18,209 bases of DNA from Chloromonas sp. AAM2. Its lineage: Eukaryota > Chlorophyta > Chlorophyceae > Chlamydomonadales > Chlamydomonadaceae. The notes beneath the pieces were generated by a model. It did no database searches. It was given only the letters and a program-made list of their open reading frames with translations, and had not been told where the DNA came from. A program made the position numbers and the translations under genes. The stretch covers positions 18,107 through 36,315 of the forward strand of contig QAXH01005084.1 in assembly GCA_004335635.1 (NCBI GenBank), written 5' to 3'. Numbering within the stretch: position 1 is the first letter of the stretch; every line of letters starts with the position of its first letter. This document shows positions 8,844-18,209 of the stretch, piece after piece.

Positions 8844-8848
8844 TTACA
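8844..8848 (-). terminator. TGTAA poly(A) signal of the MYND gene
   Basis: The first TGTAA on the minus strand after the MYND-gene stop, about 325 bases downstream. This gives a 3' UTR of ordinary algal length, containing the stem-loop at 8902-8939. Confidence 0.5.
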
Positions 8849-8901
8849 CATGCGAGTCCTCAAGACCAGAGCAGCCCTTCCCTCATTTAATATTGTAGCC
8901 A

Positions 8902-8939
8902 TGCATCAGCCAATCCATAAAATCAAGATGGCTGATGCA
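8902..8939. other. 11-bp perfect stem-loop in the MYND-gene 3' UTR
   Basis: TGCATCAGCCA (8902-8912) and TGGCTGATGCA (8929-8939) are perfect inverted repeats with a 16-nt loop. The hairpin lies about 230 bases after the stop of the MYND gene and before its TGTAA, so the mature mRNA should carry it. It may affect stability or processing; no function is known. Confidence 0.7.
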
Positions 8940-9170
8940 ACAGTCTTCTGACCAATGCAATGCCTCAACTGCATCAGGGACATATGACGTATGGCATGCT
9001 GTTTAAAAATGCTTGCAGTGCAGGGCTTGTACCCTAATGAGATTGCTGATGGACAGGTGGAGCGCCATGTAACTCTGCCACACCCTGACCACTCCAAGCC
9101 ACATACTCATAACATGCGTGCATCTTCTCACTCCTGCCAGCTTTGCCTCACGTGTGTTGGAAGATGTGTT

Positions 9171-12100
9171 CTAGCCATAGTACTGCGCCATGTACTGGCA
9201 AAGTGGCTTGTGCTGCTTCCAGTGCTGCTTTTGGCAAGCCACTGAGCAGTAGCGCACTGTCTTGCATGCCTGGCACCATGACAGTGATGCAGGAGCACTG
9301 CCTTGCTGTGCCGCCAGCTGCGCTTCACTCTTACCGCATGTGGCACAGGTGGTGGGCCACCAGGCACCGCCTGGAGCCATGAAGGGCTGGGCACTGCTGC
9401 CATCCACACTACTGCCACAACCCCCTGCACCAGCTGTACCACTTGCAGCCCCTGCAGTGCTGCCAGCTCCTGCAGTGCTGCCAGCTCCTGCAGACACTGG
9501 AGCGCTGCTCTGGCCGGCGTCTGAACTGCTCATGCTCGCATGGGGTGCACCTACTGTTGACGCTACTGCTGCACCGGGTTGGCTATTGGAGTACAACGCC
9601 TCGTGCATTGAAGCTCTCACACTATCCAAAGCCTGCTTGCACTGCCGCCGTTGCTCATGCCTTTGCTTGCCCTTGAGCCTGCTGGGGCCTGCCCTTGCTG
9701 GCTGCTGCGCTGTCCATGCTGCTAGCCGTGCTGCTAGGTCTCTCACTTTCTCAGCTGATCTGTCTGCGCTCTGTGAGGCATCCGAGCCTGATGATTCGTC
9801 CCCTCCTGCTGCCCCTGCAGCTGGCAGTGCATGCCCCTCTGCTGGCGCTGCAGCTGGCAGTGCATGCCCCTGTGCAGGCACTGCAGCTGCTGAATCGTCC
9901 GCACCTGCGGGTTCTTCTGCACTTGCTGGTTCCGCTGCAGCTGCTTGTGATTTCACTGGCCGGGCTGCACTGTCTGGCTCAGCTGCAGCTGCTTGAGCTG
10001 TCACCGGCCGGTCTGCACTTGTGCCCTGTACACCGCTTGCCATGGGCTTCTCGCCTCTAAATCCCTGCAAGCTGGGCTTGCTCAAAAGCGTGGCCATGTT
10101 GAAGCAGACCCCATTCGAAGATCGGCACAAGCCCCTGACCAACACCACCTCGCCTCCTTCAGGGCCGCAGGAGTCGCCTGCAGGCTGGCCATCCCTCTGC
10201 AAGCCTTCAGTAATCCAACCGCCGGCGATTCGTGTGTTGTCCAGGAGATGCATGGTGTCAGGGTCTGCAGGTCATACAACAGGCAAAAGAATGTAACTCA
10301 GACGTGAGACATGGCGGTACAGATTCCATCACGTGTGTCCTGTGACGGTTTCTCTGGATGTAAAAAGGTGTATAAAGACATGAAACTTGCCTGGGTCCGC
10401 ACACAGCCACATTCAGCTTGCAAGGACCATTAGCTGACGTGCCAATGATATGTAATGATGATGCTGATTCTAATCATGTGTCATACACACCGGACAGACC
10501 AAGGTCTGCAACCCGCGCAGGTCAGCATGTGACACAGTTGAAGCGGGTTGGAGATTTGAACCGCCCATGACGTGCGCCTAATCCATTGTTGCATTTGCCA
10601 ATGTGAACTCACATACATCGGGGTCCTCTTGACACTTGCCCACAACACAATCTTTGAGGCTAACAAACCCGTGCGGCTCGACTGCTGCCCATGGGTACAA
10701 CATCTGCCCCTTGAGTGCCAGCTCACAGCGGACCTGCAATGCACCAACAGCAGCAGCAGTGGTACTTACAGCTTTCTACCGCCACAGGACACGGGACGGG
10801 ATGTGCACCGCCCTGACCTACCTTGAGCAAGAACGAAGACGAAAGGCAGGTAGAAGGCAGAACTGGCCCGGAGGCAGAAAGGAACAAGGCAGAAAGTCAG
10901 GCCACCGGCTATGGTGCAGTGGTGGATATGCAAGCAGGTGGTAGAGCAATAGCAGTGAGTGCCTGTCTGAATAACCATAGCGCTTGGTGTTCCTAGTTGG
11001 GATCGTATGTTTGACAACAGGGTGACGTGTGAAGTAGGGCAACACACATACTGTGCTTCCACCATTCACATCATGTTTAGGTAACAAGGCCACAAACCAA
11101 GCAGCCGCTTCTTGAGCGTTCTGACTACATTCCATAGCAGTGTGCAGCAGCGCTCTCAAACCCACCATGCCCACGTTGCCAGGCCCTCTGACTGTCACAC
11201 CGCACTGGTTCTTTGCCCCGTCCATCTTGCAGTCAATCAGCTTGGTCTTGCCGTCGCGGGTGAAAACGACAGCCTTTGTCCCGCCGCGCCAGAGCCCCGA
11301 CCGGCGCAAAGCCTCTAGATCTTCGGGCATGTGCGACGTGATGGTAGTGCGCTCGATGACTGCCTCAACAGGTTTGTCCTTCTGACCCAGGGACAGCGCA
11401 TGTCCAATCCCATGCTGCTCCACGACACAATCAGTCATAGCCAGGCGTGCACCCTGCCACACAGCGACCGTTTCCAGCAACTCCTTGTTGCCCTCAGACT
11501 GCGCACAACAGTCAAAGACAGCATGTGTGCTACTTCAAAATCGTAGTGACCCTGGGACCCCTATACGGCCCGCCATACGATTGATATCAATGGCACGGCT
11601 GGAGTTTGTAAGCTGTAGGGACCCAAGTGTCCTTACGGATTCCATGTGAACGTTGAGGCCACCGCCTCAGACCTCGAGTGCATGAGTTTGCGCACAGCTT
11701 TCCTATCGCGCTGCGAACGCGCAACTTGCTGAGCAATAGCAGCGAGATCTTACCTTTAAAATGCACCTTCGCACGGCGCAGGTCACGGCAGGCCCGTGGC
11801 AGACCACACAAGCTTGGGGCTCTTCTGCTAGCCCAGGTGCAGCATTCGTTGTGATGGTGCATTCGTCCAGCTCCACCCTGAGCTGCCCTTGCTGATTTGG
11901 GAATGTCTCTGCCTGCGTTGGAGTGGGGGACAAGGAGAGCGCTAGCAGCAGGCCAATAGCCAACATTAAACGAAATCGGGTGCCAGCAGCCTCAGGTAGA
12001 CAGTATGTGCTAATCTACGATGCAAGAGATAGTAACCTTCGCCAAATGATGGCCGCGTTGAATGCTGGAGCTGTACGCACCTGGACCCCAATCATGCAGC

Positions 12101-14583
12101 CGGATATCGTTGTGTTCTTGACATGGAGCACTGGAGGGTCCTCTGGGTCGGGAACGATGGTCGGCAGGTCGACGCACTGGATGCCCACGCGATAACGACA
12201 TTCCTTGAACTCACAGCTGTCGACCACAACGTGTGAGGCTTTGCTGCAAGACAGAAGCGCCACGGGGCTCCGCATCTTATTTGAAATAAAGCAGGAAGGT
12301 GTGCTGCTGTTCGACCGAGTACTGAAGGTGCAGCGCAGGAAGCTGCAGCCAGGCACGGGCTGAGTCAGGCACACGAAAGTGCTGTCGAACTCCGAGTCTT
12401 GCGCGACGACCGTGCCTCCAATGCAACTCAGCGTGTATGGAGACATGCCCTTCTTTGAAAGCATTGAAAGGTGCGCCTTGACGCGCACTAGCCACAGCGC
12501 GCCACCAAGTTCAACAAAAACGGCACTCTGGGTTGGGTTGTTTGGGTCGCTTTTGGGTGTGATGATGGGACGGTGGTGAGGCCCCTCCTGCTCGTCAAGA
12601 GTGCAGCCAGTCAAGGCTAGCTTGCTGCCTTGGCCAACAACCCGCACTTGCTGCGCAGGCACACAGCAGGGCAACTCCATGACAAGTATGAACATGTGTT
12701 CGCTGGTCGTTTGGTGACTGGATTTTTGAGCCTGCGTTTACCTGCATTTGGTTCAAATCAAGTCGAGCCAGCTGCCTGCCGGTGTATTATGCAAAGAGCA
12801 CCAGCGCTGGAGTTGCTGGCCCAGGTGAATGTGACAAGACTGGAACCTGACCCGGCTGCCGTTCAAATGTTCACACTTGTGACTGACATGCACACATGCA
12901 CGAGGCTGCTTTGTAGACACAGACGAACACGTGCATGAATCGCTCACCGGGCGCGTACCGAACACCATGTGCACCTGGCAGTCATGCAGCTCGGCCTTTG
13001 CACCATACAGCACCTGCGGGGTGACAAGCACATGGAGCAAGAAATGAAGCGCACGATGATTGCATGTGTCCAAGACACATGCCACACGCAGCGTGCCATG
13101 TCTGGTGCACAGGGCACGTGCACAGATAGCAAATCTCATTCTAGCTCTGGTAACCAGGCAAGGTCACTGCATGAACATTCGGATGCAAGGTGCTGGTGCA
13201 GTGCGCCATGCTCGATGCACTGGACGAAGGTACATACAGCAAGGCCACAGCAGCTGCAATCAGCTGATCGCAGAATGGCCACTGATTGTTTGGCAGTGTC
13301 AGCAAGTATGTTCTAGTAATGTGCAGAAATCCAACCTGGTTGACGTGCACACATCATGAGCACAGACGATGCTCTTGTTTGCAAGCAGCCAGCTGAGCAG
13401 CAAAGCAAGTCATTCTGGCTCTGGGTCACTCTCAATCACATACTAGGTAGGCATGGTGTACTTAATTCAGAAGGGGCATGTTGCTACAGACTTCTGAACA
13501 GCTGTGGCAGCACTATAGCAGGAATAAAAAGAGTGACTGGCATGAATGTGATGTTTCTTGTCAATGTCACACACTCAGCAGCCTTATCCCACACACCTCT
13601 ATCATGGGTTGCACATTGTGCATGGAGCAGCCTTCCATGCGCAAGTAAGCACCACCCCCAGCAACAATGACTGCGGGAGACGTCACCATGCGTGGGTCGC
13701 CTTCCATGCGCAGTGTGCAGTGGTCCAAGGTGATGTAGGTGGAGCCCACATCATCTGCCCACACCAAGAAGGTGCTGCCGGAACTCTCCTGGATCTCTCC
13801 GCTACAGCGTGCAGGACCAATCACGTCTATACCCGTTGCTGCTGCGTCCCTACTCAATTTCTTATTTGCTGCTGCTATCAGCCTTTGTGGCAAATGCCTT
13901 TCTGCCTGCAGCTCAATTGTGTGGGGTGCGCTGCTCTTGGCCCGCCCCTTGGGTTTGGTTGTTGAAGGCACCTCCCTCACGATGTGCACATTGACCAAGG
14001 AGAGTCTGCGGCAGTGGATGTCCAGGGCTGGCTCGTTACCAGGCAGCCTGATGTGGCCGTTCCTGAGGGTGACATGCGCTGTGGCATTGGCACACAGGTC
14101 ACGCAGTGCATCCAGCTGTTCAGGAGTGGTGAGGATCCTCTCATGCAGGTCCACGGTCACAGGAAAGGCAGACCAACTGTGCCTGGCCTCTTGCAGGCTG
14201 AGCACCAACTCCCCGTCCTGCAGCAGACAGGCATCAAAGAAGACAATGAAGGCAGCATGCCACACCCAAAAGGCTGCTGGAGTGACTCATGTATCTAGAT
14301 GGCCGTGGATCAAATACATGTGGCGGCATGATAGATAATGGCATGGGAGATAGTGATACGTGGTGGGCTGCACAATCACCGGGCAGGGCAACGGGAGCAG
14401 CAAAGGCAACATGACTGAGATCAGTGCAGTCACAGCGCCAGGCTGGCAATGTCTGTTCATGGTCCATGTCGGACCGCCCACGCTCCTGGCGTTGCAACTC
14501 AGCAGACAGTGGGCTTGCATCTCTGCACTTTGCTGTTCAGGCGCAACTCTTTGTGTCGCGGGTGCCTCTGCGCGCTGCTGCAT
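9171..14583 (-). CDS. Beta-helix-like protein with C-terminal MYND zinc finger, eight exons
   Basis: Exons: 14583-14380, 14217-13597, 13013-12948, 12650-12081, 11912-11754, 11498-11052, 10733-10613, 10264-9171. All phases agree, giving about 1093 aa. Residues 1-68 contain a hydrophobic run (AVTALISVMLPLLLPLP, 50-66), a possible signal or anchor; this first exon is the least certain. Residues about 70-760 are full of short beta-rungs (ITLDHCTLRMEG, AELHDCQVHMVFG, VRVELDECTITT, ARLAMTDCVVEQ, VSLKDCVVGK), the pattern of right-handed parallel beta-helices. An Ala/Ser/Gly linker follows, with a charged piece SAEKVRDLAARLAAWTAQQ. Residues 1036-1085 are a complete MYND finger: CATC, CQAC, YCSVAC, HWKQHKPLC (seven Cys, one His). 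MYND fingers bind peptides; the beta-helix may bind carbohydrate or protein. The exon 7 donor is taken as GTGAGT; GTATGT four bases earlier would break the frame. Architecture is firm; function is unknown. Confidence 0.82.
9451..9486 (-). repeat. 18-bp tandem duplication in the Ala/Gly linker
   Basis: CCTGCAGTGCTGCCAGCT (plus strand) occurs twice in tandem and codes the AGAGST repeats just before the MYND finger. Its length is a multiple of three, so copy-number change keeps the frame. Confidence 0.85.
9815..9871 (-). repeat. 33-bp coding repeat in the Ala-rich linker
   Basis: A 24-base block starting CTGCAGCTGGCAGTGCATGC is found at 9815-9838 and 9848-9871, period 33 bases. It codes the repeated GHALPAA units of the linker. 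The period is again a multiple of three. Confidence 0.85.
10787..10870 (+). repeat. Dispersed repeat, copy D (intron of the MYND gene)
   Basis: Bases 10787-10833 match the 7627-7747 insertion at 43 of 47 positions, and the following GAA/AGGCAG-rich tail is similar in character. It lies in the intron before the exon starting at 10733, about 50 bases upstream of that acceptor, antisense to the gene. Confidence 0.75.
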
Positions 14584-15211
14584 GCGTGCCCCTGTCAAAA
14601 CGCAACCGGTCGTGCGTGTGCCATCCCACCTGATTGGCTGCCATGGCTGCGAGTATTGACCACCAGGCTCGCCGTGCTGCTATGTGTGGTGTTGAGGGTG
14701 CTGCCGCTGTATTGATTCCTCGCTATATTAAGCATGAAGCGCCGGTGGTGCAAGCCTACGATTCGTGCGATCGTAGCTTGCCACACGATAAAGGGGTGTA
14801 AATGCCGCTGTGCTATGCCGCTGTGCTATCTGAACGATGCTCAGTTGCAGAGCAGATGGCAACAAAACCATAAGTGAGATCATAGGACAGCAGACACCGT
14901 GAGAATCATGAATCGCACACCACGCAGACCGCCGGGACACAGCGCGCCTTAAATGAGGTGAAATCATGAGAGGTTTCCAGTCTGTATAGGTTTGTTAACA
15001 AAACTGGTATACTCGTGAGGCGTCTCCTCAACATCAGCCCCACTCACATGAAAAGCACATGGTTCAAGTTACTCAGGCCCCTGAACGGATTGTGCGACAA
15101 GCCTGCCAAAACAAAAGCTGTGGAGAAGCTGCGCAGGTCATAAGGCGGAGTCATAACGTGTGCGCGCGTGCGCGCGTCCAAGACAGCGACTTGTCTGTTT
15201 GATCCATGATG
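14584..15211. other. 5' flank of the MYND gene and intergenic DNA
   Basis: On the minus strand a CCAAT motif (GCAGCCAATCAGG, plus 14630-14642) lies about 50 bases upstream of the proposed ATG. An AT-rich TTAATATAG lies about 140 bases upstream. A tandem CCGCTGTGCTAT pair occurs at about 14804-14830 and a GTGCGCGCGTGCGCGCG run at about 15161-15176. No exon is supported. Confidence 0.35.
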
Positions 15212-15224
15212 CTAGCTAGAAGGG

Positions 15225-15273
15225 AAGGGAGAGGAATGACATGCATGCGGAAAGGGAAAGGAACGACATGCAG
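15225..15273. repeat. Purine-rich tandem duplication
   Basis: Two adjacent imperfect copies of a roughly 26-base unit, GGGAGAGGAATGACATGCAT and GGGAAAGGAACGACATGCAG. It is non-coding as far as can be seen. Confidence 0.6.
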
Positions 15274-15450
15274 GCCATAGACAGCAGTGCGTCACAGCAC
15301 AGTGGAGATTCTTGGGCTGTCTGCGTCGCGCGCGACTGCTTTGATCGTCACACAGGCCAACCCACGTTGTTGCGGTATGCCAACCTAGGCTGTGAGGGTT
15401 GAGGCGAGGCGCAGCTGCGATTTCAAAAGCCACCTGAGAGTGTGAGCTTG

Positions 15451-15795
15451 CAAATGTTGCGTAACCAGTGTGGGGAAGATCTGCGAAAGTTTACCCTTCT
15501 AGCCTTGACTGGTTATATACATCTCGAGAGAGAGATGTACTACAGTGGCTCCATCCAAAGATCTCGGACAGCCACCATAGGCAGTGTGGCTGGCTGTGCA
15601 CCCTGCAATGTGCAAGGCCGCTGTGGCACACCCCCACAGCAGCCCTGCAGGCAACCTGAGCCCCACTGCCCTGACCATCATGTCACGCTACAATACATCA
15701 TGTCACGCTACAAAAGAAACAACCACCCTCTGATGATGTATTACTGCCTGATATGCTCAGTTCAAATATTGCATTGAAAACAAATGTTGCGTAAC
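15451..15795. repeat. 315-bp segment bounded by 15-bp direct repeats
   Basis: CAAATGTTGCGTAAC occurs exactly at 15451-15465 and 15781-15795, 330 bases apart. The enclosed DNA ends ATTGAAAA and holds a perfect 8-bp hairpin (TACATCTC/GAGATGTA, 15518-15539) and a 20-base tandem duplication, CATCATGTCACGCTACAAtA (about 15678-15717). The repeats could be a target-site duplication of a short retroelement. The minus-strand frame that crosses the right-hand repeat would stay open if the segment were removed. Confidence 0.5.
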
Positions 15796-16036
15796 AATAA
15801 ATAGGAGAGTTGCCCTGGATAGTGCAACTAGTAAACGCTGAGCTGGAGATCTCTGACTGCACCTGTGAGCACGACCAAATGCCCCAATGCACGACCACCG
15901 CTGCTCTGAACGCTGCTCTGTGGCTGTGGCAATTTTGTAGTGCGTTTTGTGTAGACGCCAAGGCTTCCAAGGCCGCAGCAGGCGCGGCAACATAGCGAAG
16001 AGCACCCCCACTTTTTATGCTCAATTCAGAGCCCAT
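15698..16036 (-). CDS. Candidate exon of a beta-helix/Pmp-like protein
   Basis: A minus-strand frame from an ATG at 16036 to a stop at 15698. After a good acceptor (GCTCACAG, exon would begin about 15888) it reads SEISSSAFTSCTIQGNS and later LSISGSNTSSEGGC, the rhythm of beta-helix rungs with GG turns as in polymorphic-membrane-protein-like repeats. About 60 bases further on, another reading, LHIAGCTASHTAYGGC, has the same L-x-I-x-G...GGC pattern. It may be part of a further gene, an old fragment, or chance. No complete gene model could be built. Weak evidence. Confidence 0.3.
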   Translation of the reverse strand: MGSELSIKSGGALRYVAAPAAALEALASTQNALQNCHSHRAAFRAAVVVHWGIWSCSQVQSEISSSAFTSCTIQGNSPIYCYATFVFNAIFELSISGSNTSSEGGCFFCSVT

Positions 16037-16052
16037 GTCAGCTTAGGTTTGA

Positions 16053-16622
16053 TCATTGCCCACGAGCAGCTGTGGCGTTCCCAGGAAATGACCGCTGGGC
16101 GGCAGCTGTTGCACGACGGTGCCACACATGAGACTTGACAGGTGTTTTGAAGAGCGGCAAGGCATGAAAACCTGCAGTGCAATTCTGTTCAGGTCCATTC
16201 ACTGCCCTGAGTTGGAACGCTCGTAGAAACGCAAGGTATCGGAAAGCGACAGGCAGGGGTAAGGAGGATACAAATTGGCATATGCGTATTACAACCAATG
16301 GCCCTGATGCAATCTGTCTGTTTCGGGTCACACGAAAAAAAAGATGCAGCTTGAAATCATACAGTTGATCCGCGAAACGTTGTGTTTTCTGTGTGTCAGT
16401 CCAGTTATGTTGGTACTTTGTAGCCAGGTTGCAGATGAGCTGTGATTTGAACCAGGACCACGTGCACGCAGTGACAGGGTTATCAGACATGTTGTTTCCA
16501 GGCCCAGGGCCTTTGAACAAGCAACAGAACGCACGATTAATGATCAATTCGTCACCTGCAAAGGGTGTCACAGGCAAAGACCTGTCTGTGCCACGCAGTG
16601 GCTTATGGCAGGTTACGATCAC
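16053..16622 (-). CDS. Hypothetical open frame, 189 codons
   Basis: A long open minus-strand frame that has no ATG at its upstream end (it opens with GTG), so it could be an exon at most. It contains NNMSDNPVTACTWSWFKSQL and CNLATKYQHNWTDTQKTQ, which look protein-like, but I recognise no family. Its length is only marginally more than expected by chance in a window of this size. Splice sites to neighbours were not found. Confidence 0.2.
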   Translation of the reverse strand: MIVTCHKPLRGTDRSLPVTPFAGDELIINRAFCCLFKGPGPGNNMSDNPVTACTWSWFKSQLICNLATKYQHNWTDTQKTQRFADQLYDFKLHLFFRVTRNRQIASGPLVVIRICQFVSSLPLPVAFRYLAFLRAFQLRAVNGPEQNCTAGFHALPLFKTPVKSHVWHRRATAAAQRSFPGNATAARGQ

Positions 16623-16769
16623 ACCTCTTCAACAGGTAAACTCAAAGTGAGAAGAAGCAACAGCACTGGCTCTTCGGTATTCCGATCATCAATATCGAGA
16701 TACCTCACCTTGGCAAGTCATGCTGATGAGCCCACTCGGGGTCAATCAACGACAACTAACAACCCGAAC

Positions 16770-16806
16770 GAAAGATGTTTGCCAGTTCTGGGACAATCCT
16801 TGCGTG
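16770..16806 (+). repeat. Dispersed short motif, copy 4
   Basis: GAAAGATG followed by TTTGCCAGTTCTGGGACA and ATCC. The 24-base core is identical to copies 1 and 2. It lies just beyond the likely 3' end of the methyltransferase-like gene, antisense to it. Confidence 0.8.
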
Positions 16807-16834
16807 TCAGCATTGGAACCTCGCGTGAACATCC

Positions 16835-16839
16835 TTACA
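16835..16839 (-). terminator. TGTAA poly(A) signal of the methyltransferase-like gene
   Basis: TGTAA on the minus strand about 270 bases after the stop codon at 17109. This fits the end of the transcript of the gene whose last exon is at 17248-17109. Confidence 0.45.
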
Positions 16840-17108
16840 GTACTGGTCTGCTGCCCCGTAGGTGTGAAATTAGTAATCTTCTGTACAGGTTGCCCGATTC
16901 TAGGACAATTCTCAACGGTGTTGCCACAGGTGCAGTGCCATTGGGATGAAGAGACCTTGAACGCAATGGGATGGGTGACAACAACTACTAAGCCCTCAAC
17001 CGGCTGCAAACACTCTGATCGAAACTGCGTCGACGTTCAGATTGCTACGGCAGGCATTGCCACTATGCAATGACGCATGTTCAACACTTGGTACAGTGCC
17101 CTGCTGTT

Positions 17109-17248
17109 CTATGCCAGTGGCTTGGTGAACGATAGTGCCTTGGTGAAGCTGTTGAGGTACTTGGTGCCTGGTACAAAGCCTGCCTCCTGGAACATGGCGC
17201 CGAGGTCACAGGACACGTAGTTGCGGTAGTAAGGTTCGTTGAAGTCAC
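17109..17248 (-). CDS. Last exon of a gene, methyltransferase-like C terminus (partial)
   Basis: After a strong acceptor (GTGCTTTCCAG) the minus strand reads DFNEPYYRNYVSCDLGAM, then FQEAGFVPGTKYLNSFTK and ALSFTKPLA with a TAG stop. The LG.MF.EAGF.P...Y..S.TK.LSF.KP ending is like the C termini of class I SAM-dependent methyltransferases of plants and algae; the SAM-binding part is not in view. The exon starts in phase 1. An upstream piece ending at about 17281 (…TAMDS G) fits by phase but has unconvincing content, so earlier exons are not called and may lie beyond the window. Coding nature is fairly sure; family is tentative. Confidence 0.5.
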
Positions 17249-17289
17249 CTGGAAAGCACAACAGGCAGTCTACAGAGCTCTACCTGAAT

Positions 17290-18209
17290 CCATTGCTGTG
17301 CAGCAGCGCCATTGCTCCTTTGCAGCAGTTGTAGCCGCAGGCCAGAATGTAATGGTTTCTTTTTTGTGGAAGCCTGACACTTCCACGGCCTGCAAATGGG
17401 GCCATGCGTTCCGCATACAAACATTGCATGCACGTGCGCTCAGTGTATGTCGAGGAGCGCAGCAAAAATATGCACTTGAACAAGAATCTGTGATAACAAA
17501 GACTGTACCAATAGTAATGATCATGATTCAACGTTCAGCCAGCCCAGCCAGCAGCACCAGCATTGCTGATGCTTGGCCTTGCTATTCATTCTGATCTGGA
17601 CAAGTCAGCATATCGCACAGAACCACACCACGGCTGAGGTGGGAATTCTCCGGCATTTGTAGAGGTTCCATTTGAGGGCGGTCACACGTAGGCAAATGAT
17701 TTGGGTTGAGAGGCGGCAGATGAGGCCTGAGTTTGCCAGCGGTCACACTGAAGTGTTACACAATGATTCGGGCAAGCATCAGGACCAGGTGTTCAAACGC
17801 TTTCTAGCCCACAGCAGAACAGCCAACAACGAGACAACAGCTAGGTTGAGACTGCACGGAATTCCTAGCACGCATGCCTTGGTGCGTGCATCACAGCTCA
17901 AGGCAGCATTCGTGCCTGGATTGCATGCGTGGTGGTCCCTTCATGGTAATGACAGTCCTTTGAAGGGGTGTGAATTAATTGCCAGCAGTCGTGGCAGGAG
18001 CCTTGGCTGCAGTAGTTGTAGACAAGTGTGTGATGCTGAGTGTACGCGATTGGCCGTAACTCTGAGAGCAGGGACCACGTTCTTCTTCTAACTGAGGCAC
18101 GTCGCCGAAGTCAAACGGACATACCGTACCTTCCCGATATCACCACGAGGCAGGGCGTTTTGATTATTAAAATTGGACCACGAGCTACCACGAGGCCAGG
18201 CTGGTAGTT
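17290..18209. other. Intron or 5' region of the last gene, no supported exon
   Basis: Nothing in this stretch could be assigned to an exon with confidence. A plus-strand open frame at about 17672-18091 starts at a non-ATG codon and has no known motif. At the window edge the minus strand is open from base 18209 to a GGGAAG/GTACGG donor-like site near 18130 and could be an exon fragment. CACGAGGC is repeated at 18145 and 18190. Confidence 0.3.

Noticed and set aside
9262..9996. Plus-strand open frame of 244 codons, Ala/Leu-rich
   Set aside because: It is the antisense shadow of the large last exon of the MYND gene, whose GC-rich Ala/Ser codons leave the other strand open.
10545..10590. tRNA-like box B (GGTTCAAATC on the minus strand)
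   Set aside because: The T-arm stem does not pair properly, and no box A, anticodon arm or acceptor stem could be found. Similar short matches at 12750 and 16445 fail in the same way.

Overview
The window looks like nuclear DNA of a green alga, probably Chlorophyceae. Base composition is near 50% GC by eye. The genes are split into short exons by GT-AG introns, and three of the four main gene ends have a TGTAA motif (the chlorophyte poly(A) signal) downstream of the stop. Codon runs rich in CAG/GCN, simple repeats and many small dispersed repeats fit the same picture. A Dunaliella-like genome is one guess from composition, but the sequence alone does not fix the genus. There are no bacterial operons, phage genes, CRISPR arrays or convincing RNA genes.

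All recognisable genes lie on the minus strand, head to tail. I rebuilt the exons by hand from splice sites and reading-phase agreement. (1) 2025 to beyond base 1: the 5' part of an unrecognised protein with an organelle-targeting-like N terminus and a polyQ/proline linker; its fourth exon runs into a 33-bp minisatellite. (2) 6849-3502: a complete six-exon classical short-chain dehydrogenase/reductase (324 aa) with a probable plastid transit peptide. (3) 14583-9171: an eight-exon protein of about 1093 aa, with a long beta-helix-like region, an Ala/Ser-rich linker and a C-terminal MYND zinc finger. (4) 17248-17109: the last exon of a gene that continues upstream, resembling C termini of SAM-dependent methyltransferases. 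Weaker candidates lie at 15698-16036 (beta-helix/Pmp-like reading) and 16053-16622.

The intergenic and intronic DNA is full of small repeats. An inverted, broken copy of SDR exon 2 sits at about 7402-7793, upstream of its own gene, and is interrupted by a 121-bp insertion with an 8-bp target-site duplication. Relatives of that insertion occur elsewhere in the window, two of them just upstream of splice acceptors. A separate short motif (TTTGCCAGTTCTGGGACA) recurs at least four times, always antisense to the genes, plus two degenerate copies. Two further segments are bounded by 15- and 17-bp direct repeats.

No pathway joins the genes: one SDR, one beta-helix/MYND protein, one possible methyltransferase and one unknown organellar protein. 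The most unusual material is the repeat and insertion structure, especially the minisatellite that multiplies a 5' splice site and the inverted exon duplication.
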